A stretch of 64,000 nucleotides of DNA from Schlegelella_A sp038231215 (GTDB taxonomy: Bacteria; Pseudomonadota; Gammaproteobacteria; Burkholderiales; Burkholderiaceae_C), in the NCBI GenBank assembly GCA_038231215.1, contig JBBRLS010000001.1, positions 181,532 to 245,531 of the forward strand, written 5' to 3'. This document shows positions 42,286-51,356 of this stretch, in pieces. Below the pieces are notes generated by a model. That model was not told where the DNA came from and searched no databases. It saw only the letters and a list, made by a program, of their open reading frames with translations. The position numbers and the translations under genes were made by a program. Position 1 is the stretch's first letter. Each line of letters begins with the position of its first letter.

Positions 42286-43436
42286 TGTACGGCAACGGTC
42301 TGTCGACGTCACGACGCGCCGTCGTCGTGGCGGCGACGCTGGCGGCGATCGGCGTGCGTGCGCTGGCCGCCGCCGCGACCGGCTGCGAGCGTACGGAGGT
42401 GCTGCGTCGTGCCGAGGCCGAGCTTGCCGCCGGCGACCCCGCCTCGGCCGTCGCCGACTTCGATCGCGCATCGATGATGCTGCACGCGCCGGATGCGGAG
42501 ATGGGACTGGTGCGCGCCTACATGCAGGGCGGCGAGTATCGACGCGCCCTGGCCTTCGGCGCGCACGCGGCCGGCGCGCACCTCGAGTCTGCGAGCGCGG
42601 CCGCCCTATATGCGTGGCTGCTGCGCATCGGCGGCCAGCAGGCCGTCTCCGATCGCGTGTTCCGAGAGGCTCTTGCGCGCGCCCCGAGCGACCCGATTCT
42701 GGCCGCGCTGCGCAACGCCTTTGCGACGTCGAGGCCGGTCGCCGGCGCGGCCTTGCTCGACCCGCCGCATCGGATGGCGCCGCGCGCGAGCCTGCGTTTC
42801 GGCGACTCGGGCCTGCCCGATGCCGCACGCGTCGCCTGCAGCGGCGTGGCCTTCGACGGCGGTCGTCGGGCGTGGGTGCCTGCATCGGTGCTCCAGCCCT
42901 CCAGGCCATGGCGGTTCTGGGTTCGCAACGGGCTCGGCGATACCCGCGAGGCGACGCTCGAGATCGACGACGACGGGGGCATGGCATTGCTGCGGATCTC
43001 GCAGGCGCTGCCGACCTCGGGGTTCGATGTCGTCGCGCCGCGCGCGCCTTTCGCCGGCAGCCCCGGTTACGTCGCCGAATACGCCACGTCGGAGCACGGC
43101 GGCGCGGCCTGGCCCTGGCTGCGCATCGGCTTCTTCGGGACGCTCTCGGGCGACGGAGGGCTGCGGCAACTCGGCATCGATGTCGGCGAAGGACCGCACG
43201 GCGGTCCGATTCTCGATTCGACGGGGCGCCTGGTCGGCATGGCACTCGCCGGCCGCGAAGGCCGCGCTGTCCTGAAGCCGTTCGCCGTGCCGGCGGGGGC
43301 CTCCGACGATGCGCTGCCCGAGCCTAAGGTCGAGGCCTCGGGAATCGCGATGCCGCCGCGCGTGCTGCTCGCCGACGAGGCTTACGAGCGAATGCTCAGG
43401 ATCGCGCTGCAGGTCCTTGTCGACGATCGGTCTTAG
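42285..43436 (+). CDS. TPR protein with degenerate trypsin-like domain
   Basis: 383 residues. A Tat- or Sec-like N-terminus (STSRRAVVVAATLAAIGVRALAAAA) is followed by TPR-like helices (about 35-150: ADFDRASMMLHAPDAEMGLVRAY). The C-terminal half resembles a trypsin-like fold: the expected GNSGGPL segment reads GPHGGPILDSTGRLVGMAL with histidine (305) where the nucleophilic serine would be, so it is probably inactive. Role unknown; perhaps a periplasmic binding or chaperone protein. It overlaps the 5'-nucleotidase stop and ends in convergent overlap with the fused spermidine synthase (stops share 43434-43435). Confidence 0.65.
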   Translation: MYGNGLSTSRRAVVVAATLAAIGVRALAAAATGCERTEVLRRAEAELAAGDPASAVADFDRASMMLHAPDAEMGLVRAYMQGGEYRRALAFGAHAAGAHLESASAAALYAWLLRIGGQQAVSDRVFREALARAPSDPILAALRNAFATSRPVAGAALLDPPHRMAPRASLRFGDSGLPDAARVACSGVAFDGGRRAWVPASVLQPSRPWRFWVRNGLGDTREATLEIDDDGGMALLRISQALPTSGFDVVAPRAPFAGSPGYVAEYATSEHGGAAWPWLRIGFFGTLSGDGGLRQLGIDVGEGPHGGPILDSTGRLVGMALAGREGRAVLKPFAVPAGASDDALPEPKVEASGIAMPPRVLLADEAYERMLRIALQVLVDDRS

Positions 43437-46081
43437 GGCGAGGCGCGCGGGCTGGGAATCGCCGTTCCCGATTCGGGACGCGCGGCTTGCACTTGCGTGA
43501 GCTCGGCGAGCAAGGCGCGGGCCGCCGACGGTTCGCTTCGTCCGAGCGCATCCGCCATCCTCAGCAACGGGTCGTAGGCCGGCCGGAAGTCGGGGCTGAT
43601 ACGCAAGACCGCGAGCAGGGGCTCCTGCACCTGCGCCAGCATCGCCTGCACGTTCGACGAAGGTCGCACGTCGCGGCCGACCTCGATGAAGCGATTGCGC
43701 GCCGCCCAGTAGGCGACCAGGCGGCTCGTCCAGGTGGCATCGGTCGTCGCTTCGACAAGCTCCCCGGGATCGAGGCTGAGTTCGTGCAAGAGTGCCACGA
43801 GCCGATCGCTCGGCCGCGAGTCGGGCGCATAGGTGATGCGCGGCGCGCGATAGGCAACGACCGGCAGATCGTCCGTGTTGGCCGGAGCGATGCCGGCGAA
43901 GCGCGCCAGCGCCGCAGGCCCGGCGACGTAGCTGCCGAGCAAGGCGAGGTCGCTGTCGATGCCGAAGGCTGCAGGGCTGGTCGGAAATGCCGCGCCGGCC
44001 AGCCGCGCCCGCACCTTCGCAGCATCGAAGCGGCCTGGGTCGCGCTGCCCGATGAGGCCGAGCACAGGCGTCTCCAGGCTGTTGCTGGCGAGCACGGCAC
44101 GGCCATCCGGATAGGCCACGAGGAACGACTGCACGATGCTGCGCAAGGTGTCGAGGTCAAGCTGGTGCAGCGGCAACCACTGGCAGAACAGGCCCTGCCG
44201 GGCAAGCCGCTCGCGCACCGCCCGGAAGTGCTCCACGGTGTAGAGGGCGCCCGAGCCGCTTCGCGCCGGGTGGAAGTTGTCGGAGACGATGACGTCGTAC
44301 TGCTGCGTCGTCGCCCGCACATACCGGCGCGCATCGGCTGTCAGAAGATGCAGGCGAGGACTAGCCGCCCGGTCGCCGGCGACGCGCCTGAAGTATCGCG
44401 ACGCCGCGAGCACTTCCGGCAGCAGTTCCACCGCATCGACAACCAGAGTCGGATCGTCGGCCGCTGTGGACGCGGTCACTCCGGTCCCGACGCCGAGAAA
44501 AAGGACGCGGCGCGGCGCAGGGTGCAGCAGCACCGGAAGAAGGGCCTGCCGGCCATCAACCAGCAAGGTCGCGCTGCTACCTTCCTGTTGCCGGTTGTTG
44601 ATGCGTAGTCGCGCGACGCCGTCGGCATCCTCGACGACGCTCACGGCGGCCATCGTACCGTCCTGGTAGCTGACTACGTGGCCGCCCTCGGGAATGTCGA
44701 TGAAGGCGAGCGGCGGTGCCACGACGGCCAGCGCGACTGCGATGGCCGCGGGTGCCCACACCACGGGTTCGAGCCACGCCCTTCTCGTCGTGAGCGAAAG
44801 ATAGCCGACGACGACGAGCAACAGCGCTGTCTTCGGTCCGAGCAACGGCGCCATCAGCACGCCGAAGAGAAGCGGTGCCGCCGTCGCTGCCAGCGTGTTG
44901 ATGCCCAGGGAGCGGCCGAAGCTGACGCCGGACGCGCCGGCTTGTGCGCTCAGATGGCTGAACAGCGCGCCCATCCCGATCGTCGGCAGCGCGAAGGCCG
45001 CAATCGCGACTGCGGCCTCGGCGCCGATGGCCGTGACCATGCCGCCGCCCCATTGCTCCAGCAGGGAGGCGTCGATTCGATCGGCAAACCAGAGGCTCGC
45101 CGAACCGATCAGGCAAGCCGCGGCGAGCGCGCACAAGAGGTGGTCGCCCAGGCGATCGCGATCGGCGGATCGTGCGAGCCAGCGCTGGTAGGCCGCGGCT
45201 CCGCTTGCCGTGCCGGCCAGATACACCGCCAGCAGCAACGCAAAGGTGTAGACGGTGTCTTCGGCGACCTGGCTGAGCACGCGAACGACGAGCACTTCGT
45301 AGCCGATGCCGAGGAGACCCGTCCAGGCCAGACGAGCGAGCGTGCGGCGACGCCGTTCGGGCGACGGTCGCAACCCCGGCGACGGCACCCGCTCGGCGCT
45401 GCGCGGAAACGCCGCCAGCGAGGCCGCGGCACAAAGAAGGTTGAGGCCCACGCAGACGGCTGCGGTACGCCCGAGACCGAGCCCCGGCACCAGCCAGAAC
45501 GCGCTGGCCAGCACGCCGAGCACCGCGCCTGCGGTGTTGCTCGCGTAGTGCGCGGCGATCGAGCGGCCCTGCGAACGCATGGCCGCAGTGACCCGCTCCA
45601 TGGCCGGCAAGGTGGCGCCCATCGCCGCCGTGGCGGGCAGGAACAGCAAGAACGTGCCGAAGAATGCCACTGCCCATTGCCAAACCGGCGCCGGCTGCGC
45701 GCCGGTGAGAGCCAGCATTGAGTCGCTGAACGGCGCCATCAGTCGCGTCAGCGCGAGGGCCCACATGGCCATGACGAGTTCGCACGTCGCGTACCAGCGA
45801 ACCGGATGGGTGCTGCGCTCGATGCAGGGTCCCATCGACAACGCACCGACGGCGAGACCGCCGAAGAAAGCCGCCACCACCGCCAGCACGGCGGCTGTTT
45901 CGTGGCCCAGCCACAAGGCGCTTTGCTGCGTCCAGACGATCTGATAGCCGAGCCCGGCGAAGCCGGATGCCAGCATCAGGAGGAGCGAGCCCCGCCAGCG
46001 CCAAGTGCTAGCTGTCGACGCATGACGTGTGTCGTACAAGATGGTTTCCACAGCCACTCGCGCAGGCCCGACCGGAGACAT
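43433..46081 (-). CDS. Membrane-fused spermidine synthase family protein
   Basis: 882 residues from the ATG at 46081, which shares one base with the preceding TGA. The N-terminal ~450 residues contain about a dozen hydrophobic helices (e.g. SLLLMLASGFAGLGYQIVW, FALLLAVYLAGTASGAAAY). The C-terminal part is a Rossmann methyltransferase-like fold of the polyamine synthase family: RVLFLGVGTGVTAS (about 518-531), VDAVELLPEV, and YDVIVSDNFHP (about 592-602), where classical spermidine synthases have an aspartate pair. The final helical part is extended. Related proteins often have unknown substrates, so a true aminopropyltransferase activity is not assured. Confidence 0.88.
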   Translation of the reverse strand: MSPVGPARVAVETILYDTRHASTASTWRWRGSLLLMLASGFAGLGYQIVWTQQSALWLGHETAAVLAVVAAFFGGLAVGALSMGPCIERSTHPVRWYATCELVMAMWALALTRLMAPFSDSMLALTGAQPAPVWQWAVAFFGTFLLFLPATAAMGATLPAMERVTAAMRSQGRSIAAHYASNTAGAVLGVLASAFWLVPGLGLGRTAAVCVGLNLLCAAASLAAFPRSAERVPSPGLRPSPERRRRTLARLAWTGLLGIGYEVLVVRVLSQVAEDTVYTFALLLAVYLAGTASGAAAYQRWLARSADRDRLGDHLLCALAAACLIGSASLWFADRIDASLLEQWGGGMVTAIGAEAAVAIAAFALPTIGMGALFSHLSAQAGASGVSFGRSLGINTLAATAAPLLFGVLMAPLLGPKTALLLVVVGYLSLTTRRAWLEPVVWAPAAIAVALAVVAPPLAFIDIPEGGHVVSYQDGTMAAVSVVEDADGVARLRINNRQQEGSSATLLVDGRQALLPVLLHPAPRRVLFLGVGTGVTASTAADDPTLVVDAVELLPEVLAASRYFRRVAGDRAASPRLHLLTADARRYVRATTQQYDVIVSDNFHPARSGSGALYTVEHFRAVRERLARQGLFCQWLPLHQLDLDTLRSIVQSFLVAYPDGRAVLASNSLETPVLGLIGQRDPGRFDAAKVRARLAGAAFPTSPAAFGIDSDLALLGSYVAGPAALARFAGIAPANTDDLPVVAYRAPRITYAPDSRPSDRLVALLHELSLDPGELVEATTDATWTSRLVAYWAARNRFIEVGRDVRPSSNVQAMLAQVQEPLLAVLRISPDFRPAYDPLLRMADALGRSEPSAARALLAELTQVQAARPESGTAIPSPRASP

Positions 46082-46704
46082 CAAGCGCTGAACTTGATCG
46101 TGTAGTCCCACGAGTCGAGCTTGGCGGGGATGGCGTTGAACGCCAGCGTGACGCGCCGTTCGCCTTCGTTGGGCGGGACCGCATGCAGCAGGTAGCTGGG
46201 AAACAGCACCATGTCGCCGGGCTCGGGCGCGGGGCTCACCCATTTGTCGGCGCTGAAGGGGCCGGGTGCGATGCCGCGGTGGTCGTTTTTGAAGACGAAG
46301 TCGGTGCCACCGGGCGACTTCATGAAAACCGTGCGCGACGATACATGCGTCGGCGTCAGGTAGACCACGCCTGAGACGAAGCTGTTGGCATGGTTGTGCA
46401 TTGCCTGGTGGCCGCCGCGCCGGAGCACGTTGACCCACATCTCCTTCATCCCCCAGCCGATGCGCTCGCCGAACAGCAGAACTCCGAATTCGATCACCTT
46501 GGGCGTGATCAGCGCCGCGGCCTCGACAAGAAGTGGGCTGTCGCCGGGTTGTAGCGTCTCGGTGTGGGCCAAGCGCGGCGAGGTGTTGTTGTCCTGCACC
46601 GCCATGCCGCTGAAGTGCTCGACCAAGGCGTGCACGAGCCGCTTTGGCAGGGCCGCCGGCGTGCGCAGGAACGGGACCGGAAAGAGGCCGATGACTTCGT
46701 CCAT
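46081..46704 (-). CDS. TIGR02466-type 2OG-Fe(II) oxygenase-like protein
   Basis: 207 residues from the ATG at 46704 (MDEVIGLFPVPFLR). The motif HQAMHNHANSFVSGVVYL (about 99-116) gives a double-stranded beta-helix histidine pair, with a later histidine in LLHAVPPNEGERRVTLAFN and an arginine that could bind 2-oxoglutarate. These fit the uncharacterised TIGR02466 family, often placed with 2OG oxygenases. Substrate unknown. It lies between the HupE-like and spermidine synthase-like genes with short gaps on the same strand. Confidence 0.82.
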   Translation of the reverse strand: MDEVIGLFPVPFLRTPAALPKRLVHALVEHFSGMAVQDNNTSPRLAHTETLQPGDSPLLVEAAALITPKVIEFGVLLFGERIGWGMKEMWVNVLRRGGHQAMHNHANSFVSGVVYLTPTHVSSRTVFMKSPGGTDFVFKNDHRGIAPGPFSADKWVSPAPEPGDMVLFPSYLLHAVPPNEGERRVTLAFNAIPAKLDSWDYTIKFSA

Positions 46705-46720
46705 TTGGCGTCGGCGGGCC

Positions 46721-47671
46721 CTAACCGAAGATCGCCACGGCGCGCAGCCACGACCAGTAGGCCGCGATGGAGCCAATGCCGTAGATGATGGCGGTGCGCA
46801 CCCGCTCGAGCGCAGGCCAGCGCGCCGTCAACCGCCACAGCGCCCACGCGGCTGAGACGACGGCGAGCTGGCCGATCTCGACGCCGACGTTGAAGGTCAG
46901 GAGCGCGACCGCGAGGTGGTTCTGCGGCAGGCCGATGTCCTTGAGCGCGCCGGCGAAGCCGAGGCCGTGGACGAGGCCGAACAGGAATGCGACCAGCGCC
47001 GGCCAGCGCCGCGCCAGCGTCTTCTCCCCGTGCAAAGCCTCGCCGGCGACAAGTACGATCGACAAGGCGATGCAGGCTTCGACCGGCGCCGAACGAAGGG
47101 TCAACCAGCCGAGCGCGGCGCTCGCCAGCGTCACGCTGTGCGCCGCCGTGAACGCGGTGATAGTCCAGACCAGCTCGCGCCGGAATCCGACAAGGAACAG
47201 CAGGCCGATGACGAAAAGCAGGTGATCGATCCCGCTCAGGATGTGCTCGACGCCGAGCACGGTGTAGGCCGTCGCGATCTCGCCCATGCCGCGCCGGTCG
47301 TCGGCCGCGCCCCAAAGACGCACGGTCGGCTGGCCGGCGGTCAGCGTGTAGACGCGCGAGGGGCCGTCGAGCCAGTAGACCTTGACCAGCGCCGCCGAAT
47401 AGTCCTTGCCGACGCCGCGCATCGAGAGCTCGCCGGTCAGGCCCTCCTTGCCACAGCGCAGGATGTTCGAATCGGCCACGCACCCCTCGGGCCAGACGGG
47501 AGTGAGAACCTCGCTCGCGGCGCGCTTCTCGCTCGCCGTCCACTGCATCAGGAACTGGCCGGGCGCGGCCTCGCGAAGTTCCATCTCGGCCATGGTCAGT
47601 TCGTGCGCGCTGGCCACGAACGCCAGCACCGCGAGCGTGACCGCCAGCAGGCCGCGGAGCCAGCCACTCAT
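46721..47671 (-). CDS. HupE/UreJ_2 family membrane protein
   Basis: 316 residues. Signal peptide ends FVASA, the mature protein starts HELTMAEMEL, then an extracytoplasmic beta domain (about 25-130) and about six transmembrane helices with the family motifs VEHILSGIDHLLFVIGLLFLV and FLFGLVHGLGFAGAL. HupE/UreJ proteins are linked to nickel or related metal handling; this variant (type 2) commonly sits with a PpiC-like protein and is of unknown function. It overlaps the PpiC-like gene stop (ATGA, 47668-47671). Confidence 0.88.
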   Translation of the reverse strand: MSGWLRGLLAVTLAVLAFVASAHELTMAEMELREAAPGQFLMQWTASEKRAASEVLTPVWPEGCVADSNILRCGKEGLTGELSMRGVGKDYSAALVKVYWLDGPSRVYTLTAGQPTVRLWGAADDRRGMGEIATAYTVLGVEHILSGIDHLLFVIGLLFLVGFRRELVWTITAFTAAHSVTLASAALGWLTLRSAPVEACIALSIVLVAGEALHGEKTLARRWPALVAFLFGLVHGLGFAGALKDIGLPQNHLAVALLTFNVGVEIGQLAVVSAAWALWRLTARWPALERVRTAIIYGIGSIAAYWSWLRAVAIFG

Positions 47672-48558
47672 TTCGCCGCCGACTCGTAGCGCACGTCGTA
47701 CTTTTTAGCCAGCGCCCGGACCGCGGCCGAGCGCTGCTCGGCCATCGTCGCGTCGGCCCAGTCCTGCAGCACGACGCCGCGCAGCACGTCGAACGAGGCG
47801 GGCTTGGCCGGCGTCGCCGATTCGAGGCGGATCGCGCGCCAGCCCTCGCGTGTCTTGTAGGTGCGCCACTCGCTGGGCGGTGCCTCCTCGAGCGCCTTGG
47901 CGAAGTCGGCGCCGTAGCTCTGCAGCAGGTTGTCGTGCGGCCGGCCCTTGAAGACGCGCAGACCGGCCTTGGCGTCGCCGGGCGTGCCAGCGTTCAGGGC
48001 GTCGACGAAGGCGCGCACCGCTGCCTCCGAAGTGTCGCCCGCGAGCACCGCCTCCTGGAAGTCGTAGCGCGGTGGTTCGTCGTACTTGGCGCGGTGGCTC
48101 TCGAACCATTCGTGCAGCAGCTTGTCGTCGACCGGGGGCATCTTGGCGTTGGCGTCGACGATGCTGAGCGCCTTGAAGATGACGCGGTCGCGGATCGCCG
48201 CGTCGCCCTTGTCAACCTGAAGCGCCAAGCCCTCGCGGTAGAGCACTTCGTTGTCGAGCCAGATCTTGCGCAGTGCAGTCAGCTCCTCGGCCTTGGGCAC
48301 GCGACCGCGCGACGCCTTGAACACTTGGCTCGCTTCCTCGTCGACCTCGGCACCGACGAAGATGACGCGCGGATCGCCGCCGGCGTGGCTGACGACGAGT
48401 TGGTCGACGGCGAACAGCAGCGCGCCGATGGCGATGAAGTGGAACAGCGGCTCGCGCATCCAGGCCGGCCAGGTGGCGCCGCGGGACTGGTCGGCAGGTA
48501 GGCTGCCGGCGGCACCGTGCTCGAGGGGTTCGGACAGGGAAGTCGACATCGCAGGCAC
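47668..48558 (-). CDS. PpiC/parvulin-type peptidyl-prolyl isomerase-like membrane protein
   Basis: 296 residues (an ATG at 48549 is an alternative). A cytoplasmic tail, one transmembrane helix (LFHFIAIGALLFAVDQLV), a SurA-like helical chaperone segment (VPKAEELTALRKIWLDNEVLYREG), then a PpiC-like domain (PRYDFQEAVLAGDTSEAAVRAFVD, SEWRTYKTREGWRAIRLES). It should be a periplasmic folding helper for the HupE-like and PHP-like neighbours, though catalytic residues were not confirmed. The terminator at 48682-48714 separates it from the PHP-like gene. Confidence 0.85.
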   Translation of the reverse strand: MPAMSTSLSEPLEHGAAGSLPADQSRGATWPAWMREPLFHFIAIGALLFAVDQLVVSHAGGDPRVIFVGAEVDEEASQVFKASRGRVPKAEELTALRKIWLDNEVLYREGLALQVDKGDAAIRDRVIFKALSIVDANAKMPPVDDKLLHEWFESHRAKYDEPPRYDFQEAVLAGDTSEAAVRAFVDALNAGTPGDAKAGLRVFKGRPHDNLLQSYGADFAKALEEAPPSEWRTYKTREGWRAIRLESATPAKPASFDVLRGVVLQDWADATMAEQRSAAVRALAKKYDVRYESAAK

Positions 48559-48681
48559 CGGCAGAAGCTGAGAGGGGGAGGCAACGCGTCCGAATGGCGG
48601 CGTGCCGCGGGAAACCCGATCGCGGCGCGAGGTCGGCGAGGCGACGGATGCTAGGCGGCCATCAAGTCAGAACGAAGTCGG

Positions 48682-48714
48682 GATTAAAAAGGCGCCGCGC
48701 AATCGCGCGGCGCC
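48682..48714 (-). terminator. Rho-independent terminator after the PHP-like hydrolase
   Basis: On the minus strand GGCGCCGCGC, loop GATT, GCGCGGCGCC (48714 down to 48691) is followed by TTTTTAATCC. A strong 10-bp stem with a T-tract, 23 bases beyond the stop of the gene at 48737. Confidence 0.9.
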
Positions 48715-48736
48715 TGAGTGCGAGGCTCGCAGCGGA

Positions 48737-51073
48737 CTAGCGAACGCCCAGCTTGACGACGGTCGAGCCGTTGACCTGGACGTAGACCGGGTTGCCGTAG
48801 AACCACAGGTCGGCCCAGGCAGCGACGTCGAACGAGACCGCCTTCTGTCCGGCGATCGGCGACGTGCCCGACGCCGTTGCCAAGTGGTCGGGGCAACCGT
48901 CGAACTGGCTGCCCGCGGTGTGCGCGGTGGTGCAGGGAATGCGCAGCAACGTCGTGTCATTGGCGTTGGTGAAGATGTCCGACAGCGGGTTGCCGCTGGC
49001 GTCGGTCTCGTTGGGCACCGACGGCGGCATGTTGGTGCCGCGCACCCGCACGTACTGCGACTGTTTCACCGCCGGGATGCGGTAGCTCATCTTCAGGAAG
49101 GTGGTTCCGTCGACGCCCGACACCACAGCCGTCCAGCCACCTGCAGCGTTGAAGGTGCGGATGACCGCGGCCGTCGTGTTTTTCGCCGCAGGTGGAACGC
49201 CGGACAGGTCGGCCGGGGTCGTTCCATCAAGTGCCAGCCACGCAGTGTTGCGCGGCCACTCGCCCGCGTAGTCGGCGTCGCCCGGCAGCTTGGGCACGCT
49301 GAGGACGTTGCCGCGGATCAGGTCGATGTGGTCGAGCACCGGCATGTTGATCGGCTGCGTCATGCCGATCTGCGCGAGGGACGGGTTGTTGAAGGTGTAG
49401 GGCGAGAAGTTCGCGCCGTCCGGATCGCGGACGACGATCGAGACCACGATGTCGGCGCCCGGTCTGACCACGAGCCTCTCGCCCATGGTCGCGCAGCCGG
49501 CGGTGTCGATGTCGGTGTTGTTCGTCGCCGCGGCGACGGCGAGCGCCTCGACCGCGGCGTTGCTCCGCGCCCCGGGCCCAGGGTAGGAGGCGCAGGCGAT
49601 GAACGCCAGGCGGTCGACGAGCTGGCCGCTTGCTGCCCAGTTGTTGCCGGTGCGCAGGCCGTCGACGATGGCCTGCGGCCGCAGCTTGTCGGCGCCGTTG
49701 CGCACCATCGTGTAGTTGCGCTGGTATTCGCCGGGCAGGAAGTCCTGCGATGTGCGGCGGTCGTCGGCGCCGAAGCTGCCGCGGTTGTGCCAGTCGGAAC
49801 TGGCGAAGAACCAGAAGTTGCGACCTTCGCCGAGCAGCGCGTCCCAGACGCCGCCGACCACGGCGCCGTAGACGCCGGTGCCGCCGTAAGTCGTGCCGCC
49901 GACCGTGTCGACCTTGCCGGCCACGCCGGGGAAGGTATTGCGCTTCACCTGGTACTCACCACGGTTGGCTGAGGCACCGTGTCCCGGCTGGGTCTCCATT
50001 CCGAAGCCGATATTGGGCGACGTGTTGTTGAAGTCGCGAAGGTGCTCGACGTTATAGCCCTGGTCGCCGTCGGGAGTGAACGGGCCGGCGCGCTCCAGGT
50101 GTGCCGGGACGTAGTAGCTGGTGTTGGGATGGTTTTCGTTCATCCACTTGAGCGCTTCGAGGGTCTTGTTGTGGCCTTTGAGGCCGACGCCGCTGCCGAC
50201 GCCGCTGCCGGTCGGGATGAGCTTGTGGGCGCCGACGTCCCAGCTCGGGTCGCCCGCGTTCAGGCTGCCTGTGACCGAGCAGTCCCAGTTGTTGCCGACC
50301 GCGGAGGCGGTGACGTTGCCGCGGCTCTTGTCGGTGACGCCACGGTCGAAACAGTAAACCCACTGCGCTAGTCCGTTGGCGTTGCCGAGCGGCGTGTAGC
50401 GCCCGCCTGTGACGACCGCGCTGCCGCTGCTGTAGTCGACGGTGGCGGCGAGGGGGCCCGGGGAGGTGGGCAGCGTCGCGGAGTCGAGCGCAAGCGGCAT
50501 CTGGCCGGTGATGACCGCCATCGAAGAGTGCTCGTGGCCGGCGACGATGGACTCGAGGCCGAGGAACAGGGGAAGGTTCCTGTAAGCGCTCAAGTACTCG
50601 AGCAGCGGATACTGGTACTCCTGCACCGACTGCCAGCGCCACATGTAGCTGGCGCCGCCGACCCCGTTGCCGTCGCCCTTGACGTTGGCATCGCCGATGC
50701 TGGCCGCCCAAGTCGTGTTCGGGCTCGTGCCGGCTACAAACGGATAGACGGGAGTCGTGACGTCGGGAGTGCCGGCGATCGCCGGATCTTCGGTCAGGGT
50801 GCAGTTGCGCGTGCCGCCGCTGTTGCCGTGACCGGCTTGCACGAACCAGTCCAGCCCCCACGGCGTGTCGACCTTGTCGGTCGCCTTCTTGACCAGCTTC
50901 TGCAACGAGATCGAGCCGTCGGAGCAGGTCGTGTGGTTGTGGAAGTCGCCGGCAACGTACTTGCCGGCGGTCTTGGCGGCAGTCGCGATCGTCGGCGAGC
51001 CGACCATCGCCGTCGCGCCGAGGGCAGCGACCGCCGCGAGGGCGACCTGGCTCTTGCTGAATCGGAATTGCAT
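48737..51073 (-). CDS. Secreted PHP-domain/DUF3604-type metallohydrolase
   Basis: 778 residues. Signal peptide ends TIATA. The mature N-terminus KYVAGDFHNHTTCSDGS (residues 39-54, His45 and His47) is the first metal motif of PHP-type phosphoesterases, and FFASSDWHNRGSFG (about 424-437) gives another metal site, so a tri- or dinuclear metal centre is likely. DUF3604/PHP proteins of this size are exported and of unknown substrate. They are often next to PpiC- and HupE/UreJ-like genes, as here; the hydrolase may be a client of both. It ends at the terminator 48682-48714. Confidence 0.86.
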   Translation of the reverse strand: MQFRFSKSQVALAAVAALGATAMVGSPTIATAAKTAGKYVAGDFHNHTTCSDGSISLQKLVKKATDKVDTPWGLDWFVQAGHGNSGGTRNCTLTEDPAIAGTPDVTTPVYPFVAGTSPNTTWAASIGDANVKGDGNGVGGASYMWRWQSVQEYQYPLLEYLSAYRNLPLFLGLESIVAGHEHSSMAVITGQMPLALDSATLPTSPGPLAATVDYSSGSAVVTGGRYTPLGNANGLAQWVYCFDRGVTDKSRGNVTASAVGNNWDCSVTGSLNAGDPSWDVGAHKLIPTGSGVGSGVGLKGHNKTLEALKWMNENHPNTSYYVPAHLERAGPFTPDGDQGYNVEHLRDFNNTSPNIGFGMETQPGHGASANRGEYQVKRNTFPGVAGKVDTVGGTTYGGTGVYGAVVGGVWDALLGEGRNFWFFASSDWHNRGSFGADDRRTSQDFLPGEYQRNYTMVRNGADKLRPQAIVDGLRTGNNWAASGQLVDRLAFIACASYPGPGARSNAAVEALAVAAATNNTDIDTAGCATMGERLVVRPGADIVVSIVVRDPDGANFSPYTFNNPSLAQIGMTQPINMPVLDHIDLIRGNVLSVPKLPGDADYAGEWPRNTAWLALDGTTPADLSGVPPAAKNTTAAVIRTFNAAGGWTAVVSGVDGTTFLKMSYRIPAVKQSQYVRVRGTNMPPSVPNETDASGNPLSDIFTNANDTTLLRIPCTTAHTAGSQFDGCPDHLATASGTSPIAGQKAVSFDVAAWADLWFYGNPVYVQVNGSTVVKLGVR

Positions 51074-51356
51074 CGAAACTGCTCCTCTGTGTAGGTGGGG
51101 GGAAGACGTCGGCCACCGTGCGTACGTGGCGGAACGCGGCGATGCGGGGGGATGCTACGAACGGGTGGTGACCGCGCCGAGACACGACCCCCGGTCCGTT
51201 CGGCATCCGGGGTCGTCCCGAGGTCCGATCGGCGGTACGAACGGACCATGCGCGGTCATGGGCTTGTCGCCGAACGCTGCCTAAACTTTCCGCCGATTCG
51301 ATCGCCGCAACGATGGTTCGCTGCGCCGAAAACCCACACCACCCGAGGAGTTCCCG
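51074..51356. promoter_or_regulatory. Divergent intergenic region with inverted repeat
   Basis: 283 bases between the PHP-like gene and a PEP-CTERM gene; promoters for both should lie here. An inverted repeat CGACCCC / GGGGTCG (51185-51191 and 51209-51215) with a 17-base centre is the only clear structure and may be an operator. The right-hand gene has GAGGAG (51345-51350) six bases upstream of its ATG. Confidence 0.45.
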
